Below, in pieces: positions 1-10,722 of a DNA stretch of 64,000 bases. The position numbers were made by a program, and so were the translations under genes. Below the pieces are notes generated by a model, which was given only the letters and a program-made list of their open reading frames with translations, did no database searches and was not told the DNA's origin. This DNA comes from Epiperipatus broadwayi (lineage: Eukaryota > Onychophora > Udeonychophora > Euonychophora > Peripatidae): the NCBI GenBank assembly GCA_028023455.1, contig JAQFVV010000012.1:9148499-9212498 (forward strand), written 5' to 3'. How positions within the stretch are numbered: the first letter of the stretch is position 1; each line of letters begins with the position of its first letter.

Positions 1-1
1 G

Positions 2-172
2 GAGCATGTTGCGCTTCTTGAAGCAGCCAGAATCTTATGGGTCAAGAATTACCATCAAATGGACCTCAAAATATTCTGGCTCCTGCATTTATTGTTGAAA
101 CAAAACAGTAGAATTAGTCTTCACTTTCGCTCAATTACCGAGTCCAAAACAATAACAGTAAGACGAGATAAA
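2..172 (+). other. Open frame entering from the left edge, unidentified
   Basis: A plus-strand frame is open from the first bases to a TGA near 172, and the first ~110 bases are clearly richer in G+C than what follows. A second frame with ATG at 5 is open to 107. Bases 25-34 and 72-81 form an imperfect inverted repeat (AGCCAGAAT against ATTCTGGCT). I recognise no protein family. It could be the end of an exon or of a repeat lying mostly outside the window, or chance. Confidence 0.15.
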
Positions 173-188
173 ATATTTTGATTATACT

Positions 189-225
189 GTGCGCGCGCGC
201 ACACACACACACATATATATATATA
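189..225. repeat. Compound microsatellite (GC)n(AC)n(AT)n
   Basis: Five GC units, six AC units and about six AT units follow each other without interruption. The alternating purine-pyrimidine GC/AC part is of the kind that can adopt Z-DNA, and the AT part melts easily. This is seen directly. No gene lies nearby to suggest a role. Confidence 0.95.
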
Positions 226-1540
226 GGCGCATAGACATAATAAAGTACTTAAAAAAAAGTAATAAATATAATTTACTTTATTCAGTGGACTGCATGAATC
301 TATATGTATTGAATATAGACTACTAAAATAGATATATACTGTCATGGCATATTGAAGTATTTTTATAAAATGAGATAAAATTTAAAAATTATTATTTTAT
401 AATTTATTAATGAACTTCGTCATTGCTTATTCTAATATATTTGAAGTATTACTCATGAGACGCTCTAAATAGCTTAGTGCAACAGTAGAGAGGCAGGCTT
501 TGGAGCTAAAGATTCACGTTTTGCTACTACCGCTCGTATTTCTTATAAATTTCAAACATCGTTCTTTTTTTTTTTTTTACTCGCAAGCTATTTGTGTAGT
601 GTTTCAATTTTAAGAAACATTCTAGGCTTTAATTCAGATATGAATGCATGCAACATTTTAATTTTAAAGAAATCAGTATTTTATAAAAAATATGTCAAAA
701 TACAAAAATAATAAACTTACATAGACAATTTGCTTTGTGTGAATTAGATTTTTCTCCTATATATTTGCATATTCAAATTATTTGATTGTCAAAATGCGGT
801 CCCAATTCATTTAGATAATCAATGCCCTATTGTCATAGATTTTTTCCAGAATGACTAGCCAGGGGTATGTCTAGGCTTTTAACAATTTTCTAAAAATATA
901 TTTTTTCCCTTTTTTTCTTCTAAAAAAAGTTTTTATTATTGACCAGAAATATAGAGATATAAAAATTCTACAAGCATATAAAACTGCAATAGTTTGCTCG
1001 CACTAGTTTACTTAAATATGTACACATCTATAAAATAGCAGTGCTTAATAATTTCAGCACCTGGTGTTGAACTAGAAATTAATATAAGTGATATATTTTT
1101 AATTATCAATATCAAAGTTCTTAGATATGAGTAGTAAAATTTGAACTTTCTTTCAAAACCAAGCTAATAAAACAACCGTTAATTTTTATGACATTTCTTA
1201 TTAATGTAATCATAGATGAAGATCAGACATGGTTACTTTTTGCACTATAACCAATCTTATGACTATATTAACGCTCTTAGTTTTATGTTATATGTTAAAA
1301 ATATAATTTCTCTTTTAAAAATTAAATGACGTGTTCATTTAATACTAAAATGTGTATGTAGTTTTAATAAAGTGAAACAAGTTATTATATTGTAATATTT
1401 TTACAAATAAGAGGTAGTAAACTCACACAATAATGGCACTCCAACCAAATAATGGAACATTCAAGCTAATTACAAATTCATATCAGATATTTGTTGAAAA
1501 AGTGTTTGCTGATATTCATTAATAGTAAATAAAATATATA
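226..1540. other. A+T-rich DNA, nothing recognised
   Basis: The stretch holds homopolymer runs (T run near 567-578) and short A+T-rich words. I see no coding, RNA or transposon signature on either strand. Confidence 0.6.
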
Positions 1541-1606
1541 TTATATACTTACTTACAAATGTATATAAGACTATTATATACTTACTTACAAATGTATATA
1601 AGACTA
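1541..1606. repeat. Perfect 33-bp tandem duplication
   Basis: Bases 1541-1573 and 1574-1606 are identical 33-bp units containing ACTTACTTACAAATG. The lack of any difference suggests a recent slippage or duplication event. Confidence 0.95.
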
Positions 1607-2099
1607 GAACTATAAAGATATTTAAAATTAAAATGACTTTAATAATTTGTACATTTAAGAAATATACATATAAGAGAAAAAAATAATACCATTAGAAACA
1701 TTGCGTTATAAACTAACAGTTGAATGTAATTAAAATATTTAATATAGGGTATATGAGCACAGACTTTCAGATGACCCATCACTCTCCACTCTATCTAATA
1801 ACACTGATACACTCAAGCACATATATGCTGAAAAGATAAATAATCACCAATATATGTATTTCATGCTAAACCAGCAATCATCAGTTGGTCCAGATTATCA
1901 TCTCCCACACATATATACTATAAGTGCTCAGATATATATTAAGATAAACAATCTTCATACTTTAATGGACAGGCTCCATCCAATTGAAAATCTGATGGAA
2001 TGCTCAAAGGCCACCCTGAGGCTGAGATTCTTGTCACACCCATGTTGACCTAAGGTCAATCTAGTTTTAATTTTTTCTATATATATAATAAACATATGA
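1607..2099. other. Unassigned stretch with a shared 25-bp word
   Basis: Bases 1740-1764 (core GTATATGAGCACAGAC) recur with one mismatch at 40698-40722, suggesting a dispersed repeat begins or ends here. Bases 1765-2045 are richer in G+C than the surroundings and hold a 64-codon plus frame (1854-2048) and a 62-codon minus frame, neither resembling a known family. The source is unknown. Confidence 0.3.
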
Positions 2100-2103
2100 T
2101 TAA

Positions 2104-2689
2104 ATAAATGAAAGCTCTCAATCCAAAACACAAAACAAAACATTTTTTTGAGAAAAGAATGGTTTGACTTCTATTTTTACCTCATTTTCTTATATAAAAA
2201 CATATCTGAAACATTTTGGAAAGAAGCCATGGATCTTTAAATCAATCATATTATTTTTGAAGCTATTTTTTAAATTGATTTATATTATTTTAATTGACAT
2301 TTGTGAAACTTTTAAATTTACATACTGTTAATACTGATTCAAAGAGTGAAATATGTAAATATAAAACATTTCCAGTAATAAATATTTTGAATAATTAATA
2401 TTATGAGTAGGATGTTTAATATTAATAACTAGAAATGTTTTATATTTACATATTTCACTCTATGACAATGTGTAAATTGGAAAAAATAATAAATGTTAAT
2501 TAAAATAAGATAAATCAATTTAAAATATAACTTTAAAAGTAATATGATTGATTTAAACATTCATGCTTTCTTTTCAAAGGGTTTCTGATAAGCCTTCATA
2601 TAAGGAAATGAAGTAAAAAGAGAAGATATTCCATTCTTTCCTCTAAAAAAGTATTATCTTGCGCTTTGGATTGAGAGTATTTCATTTAC
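2104..2689. mobile_element. Palindromic MITE flanked by TTAA (family copy 1)
   Basis: The two halves are inverted repeats of each other along nearly their whole length (about 2104-2390 against 2415-2689), including matched words such as GTGAAATATGTAAATATA near 2347 and its complement on the far side. TTAA lies at both ends (2100-2103 and 2690-2693), which would fit a piggyBac-type target duplication. The inner parts of the arms (from CTCTCAATCC inward) are related to the elements at 26590-27044 and 55555-56012, although those extend about 40 bp further out, so the TTAA could be coincidence. It encodes no protein and would have depended on a transposase elsewhere. Confidence 0.8.
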
Positions 2690-2866
2690 TTAATAACCCA
2701 ATAGTTTGAATATTAATCTTGATTTTGATTCATTATATATAAGAAATGTTTTATATTTTATAATAAACATGTATATATATAGTTGTATGCAAATGAATAA
2801 ATATTCATTAAATTATATTATGTAAAATACTTAAATTATAATAATATTATAAATAAATAATAACAT

Positions 2867-2996
2867 AACTGAAAAGTGGAAGTAACTATCTCCCACTCAC
2901 TTCTGTAATGTCAAAAACAATGAAAAGATAGAATAATCCCATTTTATCTTTAGGTGTTGTTATATAAGCTTAGTTTTTGACATCCACTTTTCAATT
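2867..2996. repeat. Short inverted-repeat element
   Basis: AACTGAAAAGTGGA (2867-2880) is matched by TCCACTTTTCAATT at the right end. A second pair, TGTCAAAAAC (2909-2918) and GTTTTTGACA (2973-2982), lies inside. The left arm has about 28 bp that the right arm lacks. It is probably a small decayed MITE. I see no target duplication. Confidence 0.5.
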
Positions 2997-4339
2997 ACAG
3001 GTACTAAAAAAAGTTATGATTATTTATTGATAACAACATATAATGTTCTATACAGAAGCACTTTTGATTACTTTAATAGTAATCATATCAATTAAATGTA
3101 TTTAAATGAAAATAAAAAATATCTGATTTTTTTCAACTATTGCATACTTCAAAGTTAATGCATTACCTATTTATTACACAATCTTGAGATTTGCCTTTTT
3201 ATAAAATGTTTCGTGCTAATGGTAAAATAGTAATATTTAAACCAGCATACATTTTTTTATTTCCTACATAAATCCAGTTGATAATGATTATAATTTAGAT
3301 AATAAATAGAAACCTCCGTATAATATTGTATATGTATACCATTATCACAATTTAAATTTATTATGTATAAACGTAGAAAAACCCATTTAAGTAACGTTAT
3401 AGTTGTACTATAGTTTTACGGATATGTGAATGGAATAGTTTTTTTTATATTTTCTCTGGTTAGCATTATGCATTGAATATTTTTATATATGTTGAATTAT
3501 TCAACATGTGTGTATTCAAAAATTGATATATGCAATAACTATTTTTTTTTTCTAATTTAAATTTAGAACATTTAATTTGGAGTTTGAATAATATATCAAT
3601 TAAATTAGATTGTTTATATACACAATGTCTTTATATATCTCCAGCAAACTCTTACAATTGAAATGGAGCTATCTTTTTCTGCTTGTTACTAAGTAATTAT
3701 AAATAAGTGTCATTGTAGTTGAACTAGAAAGTTGTACTGACATGTGAATGGGATTTATGCATTAGATATTTCTATGTATGATAAATTATAGAGTGAATTG
3801 AGATTTAAAAGGAATTAAAATAAATAATTATTTCTTTTATCTTGTAATTTAAATTTAGATCATTTAGTTTGAAGCTTTAATAATTTTTTATTTTATTTTA
3901 AGTAATAAACTTTATTAAACAAACCTCTAAATATGTGCAGGGAATATCTACAAATTAGTTTTGATTCACTTTACCCATTACCATAAATTTACTGATCTTT
4001 TCCCAAAAACACCACTATGCAAGTCTATAAATCTCTCTTTGTTATAAAGTTAATATAATTTTCCTTATTAAATCCTAGAGTTATACCATACAACTCATAC
4101 TGCTAAATTAAACATGGAATCTTTATTCTCTCTTGATAAATCCTTTATTTTAATCACATTACATACTTTTACTATCTCATTCTCTATTTGTGTGTCTATT
4201 TTTATTCCCACATTTCATAAGTGGTCATACAAGTCCCTCTCCATACACTTTCCATAACCTTCTTAGGCCAGTATTTCAAACACCTACCAAAATAGTTGTC
4301 CCAATCATTGTCTAAGTTTCTTCAACCAATTAATTTTTA
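2997..4339. other. A+T-rich DNA with a degenerate duplication
   Basis: Bases about 3400-3610 and 3712-3890 are divergent copies of one unit: both run from a GTTGTACT word through a TGTGAATGG word to TAATTTAAATTTAGA near the end. From about 3900 rightward the sequence is slightly richer in C and may be the decayed 3' part of the LINE at 4340-5345, but no protein similarity is clear there. Confidence 0.4.
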
Positions 4340-5345
4340 TTATTATCGAATATTAAAGAATACCAGATTGTCCATGTAGTTTTCAATGTATATATTATCA
4401 CCATTGCATTATGTGGTTTGAACTTTATTACATTTTGCTTCAGTAACATTTTAAGATTTATCATTGGGGTATGGAAAACTCTGTATCTTAGCCTCCCAAA
4501 AGCACTGCATTCTTTGAGTAAGTGTTGAAATGTTTCATATTTATTTTTTATAAAATGAACAAGTTTCCTTTAAGCTCATTCCTAATCTTTTATTAATGTA
4601 GGTTGTAATCGGTAAAACTTCATTGATCAACTTGAATATAAATTTCATATATGGCTGTGGTGTATAAATTGAGTCGAATTTATCCAGGACCCTTTTCATT
4701 GAGCAATTTATCCATGAATTTTCAGGAGATTTTACTCCCCTTCTTATGTCTTTATATCTAATGCATTCCAAGTTTTGCACATCTAGCTCATTTTGTTGTA
4801 TGTCCTTATATGCAATAAACATATCTACCAAATAAGATCTTCTCTCCACCCCTATTTCACTATATATTTTTATATCACCAGTTGGTGGACTGAAGTATTG
4901 ATCCTTCATAACATTTAAATATGTTCTTGCAGTAATAAAATTTACATATACTTTTGGATCAGCTAAGTTAAGCCCTCCCTCATTAATAGGTAACTGTAAT
5001 ATTGTCGCTGACAGTAATCTAGATTTCTTTCCCCAGATGAATTTTTTAGCCACCTGGTTTATACTACAAATTGTTTTGTTATATAGTTTTATCCATGGTC
5101 CATACTAACTAAGGACCCCTGTTGCAATTGCATTGAACAATTGAGTTCTCATCACTTCATAGAGCTTGAATAATGTGAAGTTATTATTCATCTCTTCAAT
5201 TTTTTTTGTACTGAGCTGATTTAAGTAACCATTTGTATGTGTCTTTGACATATATAATGGCAATCCAAGAAATGACTTTGGCTTTTGGATGGTATCCTTT
5301 TACCCGTTGCCATAATATGTTGAAAACTTTAAATGTCATATTTAT
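4340..5345 (-). pseudogene. LINE reverse transcriptase C-terminus, truncated and broken
   Basis: Read on the minus strand, this encodes the region just after the catalytic domain of a non-LTR retrotransposon. It starts near 5330 with a FLGLPLY motif, continues through a thumb-like stretch with FIWGKKSR and EGGLNLADP (typical of L1/Tx1-type reverse transcriptases), and ends with an H-x4-C remnant (QHLLKEC) of the zf-RVT zinc finger near 4490. The longest uninterrupted part is 4541-5053 (170 codons). A TAG near 5105-5110 and a frameshift just before 4540 break it. The N-terminal endonuclease and palm are missing, as expected for internal or 5' truncation. It resembles, but is not clearly the same family as, the fragment at 20770-21400. 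Confidence 0.8.
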
Positions 5346-5686
5346 TTCTGATTGTTTAAACATAAATTATCTTTATATACCTTTGAGAAGCTAGAACAAG
5401 GTAGGATCACCTTTTTTTTTTGGTATTGCTATGGAATTGTAAGCAAATGGTAGTGGAGTTGAAGATAATTTTATTGATATTTAAATGGGATAGTTCTTTA
5501 TATAGGAACAATCTAAGCTTAATACTACATCTTAAAATTTTTCATTAACTTATTTCAAATATAATGTTAATAAAATTGAATCCCTTATGAATCAATCATT
5601 AAAATTTATAATACATTGTTGTCTTTTGGAATCTTTTTGCATTTTTGAAATTATTAGCAACAAATTTTAGATTCACAAAAATATTA
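5346..5686. other. A+T-rich DNA, nothing recognised
   Basis: A weak resemblance of 5448-5500 to the duplicated unit near 3400-3890 is the only structure I see. The LINE fragment may have inserted within that repeat. Confidence 0.35.
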
Positions 5687-5903
5687 AAACAGGCAAAACT
5701 CACTATACGTATTGCCACACATAGCAAGCTAGAGTAATCAATGGATGCCAGAAGGCTTGTGCATAAAATCCCCATCTAGTGCCTACTCATCCAATATCCC
5801 CCAGACTAGTTTCTAGCTTGTGGCCTTCATCAGTGAGGAGCCTTAGATCTGAGAGCACTGCACCTAGATCTTAGGATCTAATGCAATCCTCCAGCCGCCA
5901 CCT
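5687..5903 (-). mobile_element. Dispersed retroposon, Penelope-like 3' end suspected
   Basis: About 75 bp at the low-coordinate end (AAACAGGCAAAACTC through AATGGATGCCAGAA) recur with a few changes at 47856-47930, so this is a dispersed repeat. The rest (5765-5903) is richer in G+C than its surroundings and, on the minus strand, carries CTGATGA followed by GAAAC, an arrangement found in hammerhead-bearing Penelope-like elements. No protein is encoded. The right boundary is a guess, and I see no target duplication for this copy. Confidence 0.6.
5809..5833 (-). other. Hammerhead-like core (CTGATGA...GAAAC)
   Basis: On the minus strand CTGATGA is followed by AGGCCACAAGCTA and GAAAC. GGC can pair with GCT (one G-U pair) around a CACAA loop, as stem II would, although the closing A-A is not paired. 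A stem III could form only weakly with CTAG downstream, and I find no good stem I, so activity is doubtful. It may be a decayed ribozyme or chance. Confidence 0.25.
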
Positions 5904-8230
5904 TTTATCTCCAATTAATTACACAACTATGAGTCTTAAACTGAAAACACCTTAATTTTTTCAATCCAAGCCCATTAGCTTATATATATATATAGTCATA
6001 TGGGTCTAAACTCAGTTCAGAACCCATACATTTTGGTGTCTTTGGTTCTTTAACAACCACAGCCACCACTATCCTATGAGGCAGGATTTGTGATTACATA
6101 ATATTAATTTATTTGTATTCATTAAAATCCCCGAGAGTTATCACCTAATTAATTAAAAACTTATTATCATAAGAGTATTCTAAAATTAATTGATTAACAT
6201 AGGAGAGTAAATTATCTGAGCTGTCATTAATAGTTATGATATGGTTAGATACAATAAAATTCCCTTTGATATCTAACTATATGTTGATGGATATATTTAT
6301 TTATTTGCTTAATTAAAATCCCAAAAGTCTCATTTTTTCTCTTTTCTCTTATTTATTGAATGAGGATTATAAAACTAGCATTCCAATATGGTGGCCAGAT
6401 TTCTCTGACCAAATTGAACAGTCTGCTGGTTGAAATATTAAAGCAGCTTTATAGAGAAATAATAGTGTGTTTTTATTAGTATATATATATATGGCAGTTC
6501 TTGAAATACATAAGTCAAACATAAATAAATCTGTACCTTCAGAAAAAATGTCATAAACAATGTTTACAGAAATAGCATAAAATATTCTAAATTCATAAGA
6601 TTATTTAAAAGTTTACTAAAATTTTTGTTCAACCCTTCAGGTGTGTAATATCTTCAATAGTCTTATGTGGCCCATTTGGTAATCATTTTTATGCTTTTTA
6701 TTTTTAATGAATAAATCTTTATTCTTCATTAACATTTTACATTTTTTCATAACATTTTACCATCTTTGCAAATAAATAAAAAAACAACAAATTATTAAAA
6801 TACAAGTTTTAATGATAAAAAATATTTTTCATTTAATAATAAATAATTTTGCACCAAAATTTAATTAGAAAAACATGTCAGTAAAAAATACATATGTGCA
6901 ATAAATATAATCTTTGAAATGTCAACTTTAATTTTACAAAAATAAAAACTGCTCCCTATGACTTTGTTTTAATTTCCTCTGAATAATATCTAGCTATTCT
7001 AGTTAGAGTTAATATCAATCAATGTACATTTTGGATAAATATTTTATTGTAAACTACACAAAATTATTGAACAAATGCTACATAATAGTTACAAGTAAGT
7101 CAGGCCCAATTAACATGTGATTTTAGCACCAAAACCCCAAAATGATTCAGTGATCAAATTCAAAAAGTTTGTGGGATAAAAAAGAGGGAATATATCATTT
7201 GTTTAAAACATTAATTTGTTATTGTGTCATTCAACTAAGGGATTTGAAAAAAAAAAAAAAAGGAAAATATTTATTAACAACAAAATAACTTTATATCTTT
7301 ATCATTCAAAGCTTAATAATAATTCAATGGAAATATGAAAAAGAGGTAAAAATAATTTTCTTGTATTTATTAGCTGCAAAATAAATTTTATTAGTTATAA
7401 AATTATTAATTACATGATTTTTCAAATAAAATATATTTTAAATATAAAAATATTTTCAATATGATGAACTTTCTGAAAATATAATTATCTCAAAAAAATA
7501 TACTTTAATATATCATAGCATAAACTTATGCATAAATTATGTAAAATCTTTCAGAATGCATTAGTTATATAAATTGGGAACTGTCTGTGTACACACAAAA
7601 ATATTGATAAATGTTCAATAACACAAAAAATTTAATTGTTATGATCATAATGAAGATGAACTATTTGAAAGGATTAATAAGTCTGATATTTGATAGAGAC
7701 CACTGGTAATATTTTAGATAAAATTATAATGCTAAAATTCACACCATTTACTTTTGCACAAAATATATTTAAAATCGAAACTTTCTGATAATGAAAAAAT
7801 TGAAGTAATCACATATTCTCTTCCTTCATATCCACAATTTTTAGTGCAATTGTTATGCTCGTTGTTTGAAATTATAATTTCTTTGTTTTTAATTTTAAAA
7901 TTGTGGAAAAATTGAATGGACTATGCATGTGCAGATACTGTCATTCACAGCAGTTTATTTTCCTTTTTCAAATGATGTACACTATTTTAAAATGAATAAA
8001 AATTAGATTTTTTATTAATAAGTCCATTTAATGTTTTTTTGCTCAATTTATTATATTGTATGGAAAAAACAAGGTGTACATTTTCGATGGGAAAAATTTA
8101 ATCTGTAAGTGAATTCAACATTCCTTAAAAACAAATGTTATAACATAAGTAATTCAGTTTTATATATGTATTATTATCATTTTAAAAAGGTATTATTTGA
8201 GAAAAGTAATTGTCAATAATAAGTATAATT
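5904..8230. other. A+T-rich DNA, nothing recognised
   Basis: This 2.3-kb stretch contains short AT microsatellites (near 5980 and 6480), an A run at 7248-7262, and no coding or repeat structure that I can assign. Confidence 0.6.
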
Positions 8231-8660
8231 TATTAGTGTGTTTATACTAGCAGGTGTGTGTTTGTATAATAAGTAATGAATTTGATATCTTTAAAATTAG
8301 TCGATTATGTACAATGTAATTTTGGGCTTTGATCCAAGTTTGAGACTTTATTTTATAAACATAATGATTCTCAAAAGGTTTAATAGTTTATTAAGGTGTC
8401 TGTATTTGTATTAGTGTGTTTCTACGAGAATATACAAGTAATGATTTTGACTATATCTTTAAAATTAGATGATCTATGTACAATGTAATTTGATGGCTCT
8501 GATCCAAGTTTGAGACAACATTATTTTATAGATATAATGATTCTCAAAAAGTTTAATAATTTATTAGTGAGTCTGTATTTGTATTAGTGTGTTTTTACTA
8601 GCATGTCTGTATAAAAAGTAATGATTTTATTATCATCTATAAAATTAAGCTATTAGAGAG
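8231..8660. repeat. Tandem repeat, ~175-bp unit, about 2.4 copies
   Basis: The word TATTAGTGTG starts units at 8231, 8409 and 8582, giving periods of 178 and 173 bp. Each unit continues through GTAATGA, GTACAATGTAATTT and GATCCAAGTTTGAGAC. The third copy is incomplete and passes into the piggyBac remnant at 8694. It looks like a small satellite-like array. The unit length suits nucleosome-sized satellites, but I see no homology to the similar-length array at 38395. Confidence 0.85.
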
Positions 8661-8693
8661 CAGTGCAATATAAATTTTAAGGCTGATTATCGG

Positions 8694-9108
8694 ATGCACA
8701 GAAAGGTTGCAGTTGATGAAGCAATCACAAAATTTACTGGGCATAGTACTATGTGACAATATAAACTCTTAAACAAGCAATGGGTGTGTGGTGATAGCCA
8801 CAATGGTTATGTATATAACATGGAATTGTATGCAGGTAAAGAATCAAATTGAGATTGGTACTCATGCTATGGAATCAGTAGTTTTGTCACATCATGCATC
8901 ATTATTTTCAAGACTATAGCTAGAAAATGAGCTATATGCAAATAAATTATATCTCTGTGGGACAATAAATATAACAAGATAACATCACTGCTGTGCACAA
9001 AAAATATAAAAAAAAGGGAGAAAATTCACTTTATCAATGATAATGACAGTGACCTTCAATTTCTAGTTAGGATGGATTAGAAGTCATTTTCTATAATTAA
9101 AAATGCAT
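8694..9108 (+). pseudogene. piggyBac (PGBD-type) transposase fragment, decayed
   Basis: Reading from the ATG at 8694, the translation gives VAVDEAITKFTGHSTM, then NGYVYNMELYAGKES, then (other frame) ELYANKLYLCGTIN. In order, these match conserved parts of the DDE_Tnp_1_7 domain of piggyBac transposases: the VDEAM-KFKGRSSM block with a catalytic Asp, the D-x-GYVY-x-YTGKE block, and the YACGT block. In-frame TGA and TAA codons and at least two frameshifts make it non-functional. The N-terminal third is absent, because the sequence joins directly to the ~175-bp tandem array. The C-terminal Cys-rich domain is not visible. No terminal repeats were found. The copy is old. Confidence 0.8.
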
Positions 9109-10626
9109 ATCCACCTTCTGAAAATGATTTATTTTCTATCTTTTATTAGGAAGAATCTTGAGATTTTTTAACTTCTGGGATACGAGAAAAAATGATGGTT
9201 CTCTTTTTGTAAGTTCTAAAACTATGGAATATTTCACAGAAGTAGTATTATATATGTTGGAATCAGAATTTTGTGAGATATACAAAGAAATTATCAATGA
9301 AAATGTAATTTTAAAATTTAGTTATGATAAATTAAAAATTATGAACAAAGAGTAAAGTAATAATTTTTTAAGATATTGAAATTCTTTTTCTTTTCTTAGT
9401 TTTTTAATGGTAAGCAGTATTTTTCTTTAGTTGTTCTAGTTTCTATCAATGAATAGCTTTTTGCTCTAACATTATTAGAACTGAGATTATTGTGAAAATT
9501 GTGTCTCAAATCAATTCTTTAAAAATTCAATAGGGCAACACCCCATTCCAAAAGTTAAAACTCCATGGTAAAGTTGCTATGAGGGATATTTTTATATTCT
9601 ATATTTAATAACTACATAATTGAATATAGAAGTAACAATATTTTTATAAGGTGAAATTGAAAATTGTTTTTGGCTTGCAATGAATCAATTTTAATCTACT
9701 TTACACAGATCAGATTTAAGATCTTAATTTTTTGAAAAAAACATTTTTTGATTTTAATGGAATTTCATGAGTACTGTCTTATTATATAAATAGCACAACT
9801 TCTATCCCAATTCATGGGCTTCTGTAAGGAAGCATATTGTTTCAAGATAATAGTCTAGTAATCATAAAAAAAAAATTAGATAGATCTGATTGTAATTCTA
9901 TCTGTCAAACATCCAATAAGAAGAAATATGATCATGATTCTCCATTTTTATAACTTCTGCTTACTATTGATTAAGTCATGGCTACAATTTCTGGCCCAAT
10001 TCAAATGCTGTCATAAAAAAGATCACTTATAAAAGATGATTAAGATGACTATATATATATGGCATAACATCAAATGTGTTACAAATGCTGAGCAAAATAA
10101 TTATTAAACTATAATGTGATTACACTAGAAAAAAAAAAAAGAGAAGATATATGCTTATCAGTTAATAATATTCTGATCTAATATCATAAAAAAATTTATT
10201 ATATACACAAGCTAAATTTCTAAAAAAAAAAAAAAAAGTGTATGTATAAACAGGATATCTTTGTTAATAATTTAAGTTAATTTTAAACGTTAAAATAGTA
10301 ATATGTATAAAGTAGTAGTCACCCAGCTAGTTAAAAGGTTAACTACCCATTTATCAAGCAATATTGTATGGTTATCTAAATTGGTTATGGGCTGCGGGCA
10401 TAAAAAAGTATCAAGCCTATTACAAAATGTTCAAATTCATTTTGGACAAAATTGAATTCAGATCATAGCCAGATATGTAAATGTATGTAAATATATACAT
10501 TTTATAATATGCTATGTTTCGTAAGTTCAATCACTTGCTATACAATTTTTTTTTTATCCTTTTCCTGATGTGCAAATTGATAGAGGTCTATTTTATTTTC
10601 TGTCAATAATTGCCGGAGAGGGTCAA
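9109..10626. other. Unassigned DNA
   Basis: A 69-codon open frame at 9149-9355 follows a pyrimidine-rich TTTTATTAG that could pass for a splice acceptor, but its translation resembles nothing I know and does not match the piggyBac C-terminus. The remainder is A+T-rich with A runs at 10129-10141 and 10221-10236. Confidence 0.4.
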
Positions 10627-10722
10627 GCGTTAATGGCTTAGTGGTTAGCATAGCTGCCTTCCAAGCAGCTGGTCCGCCCGGGTTCGCTTCCCGGTCAACG
10701 CATTTGACACATGAAGAAAAAA
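10627..10722 (+). mobile_element. tRNA-Gly(UCC)-like SINE
   Basis: The first ~76 bp closely follow a tRNA-Gly with anticodon TCC. An acceptor arm GCGTTAA pairs with TCAACGC, an A box (TGGCTTAGTGG) and a B box (GGTTCGCTTCC) are present, and the anticodon loop CTTCCAA sits between CTGC and GCAG. A few extra bases lie between the anticodon and T arms. The tail TTTGACACATGA plus A-rich end is shared with the other SINEs here, which marks it as a retroposed SINE and not a functional tRNA gene. This copy is the closest in the window to a real tRNA. No target duplication is evident. Confidence 0.85.

Noticed and set aside
8231-8660. CRISPR-like array
   Set aside because: Units are ~175 bp and contiguous without spacers, and the context is an animal genome, so it is an ordinary tandem repeat.
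9149-9355. Open frame behind a possible splice acceptor
   Set aside because: The acceptor is just a T-rich stretch plus AG, common in this DNA, and the translation matches neither the neighbouring piggyBac remnant nor any family I know.
10627-10722. Functional tRNA-Gly gene
   Set aside because: Extra bases between the anticodon and T arms, a mismatch in the acceptor arm, and the SINE tail TTTGACACATGA with A-rich end indicate a retroposed SINE.
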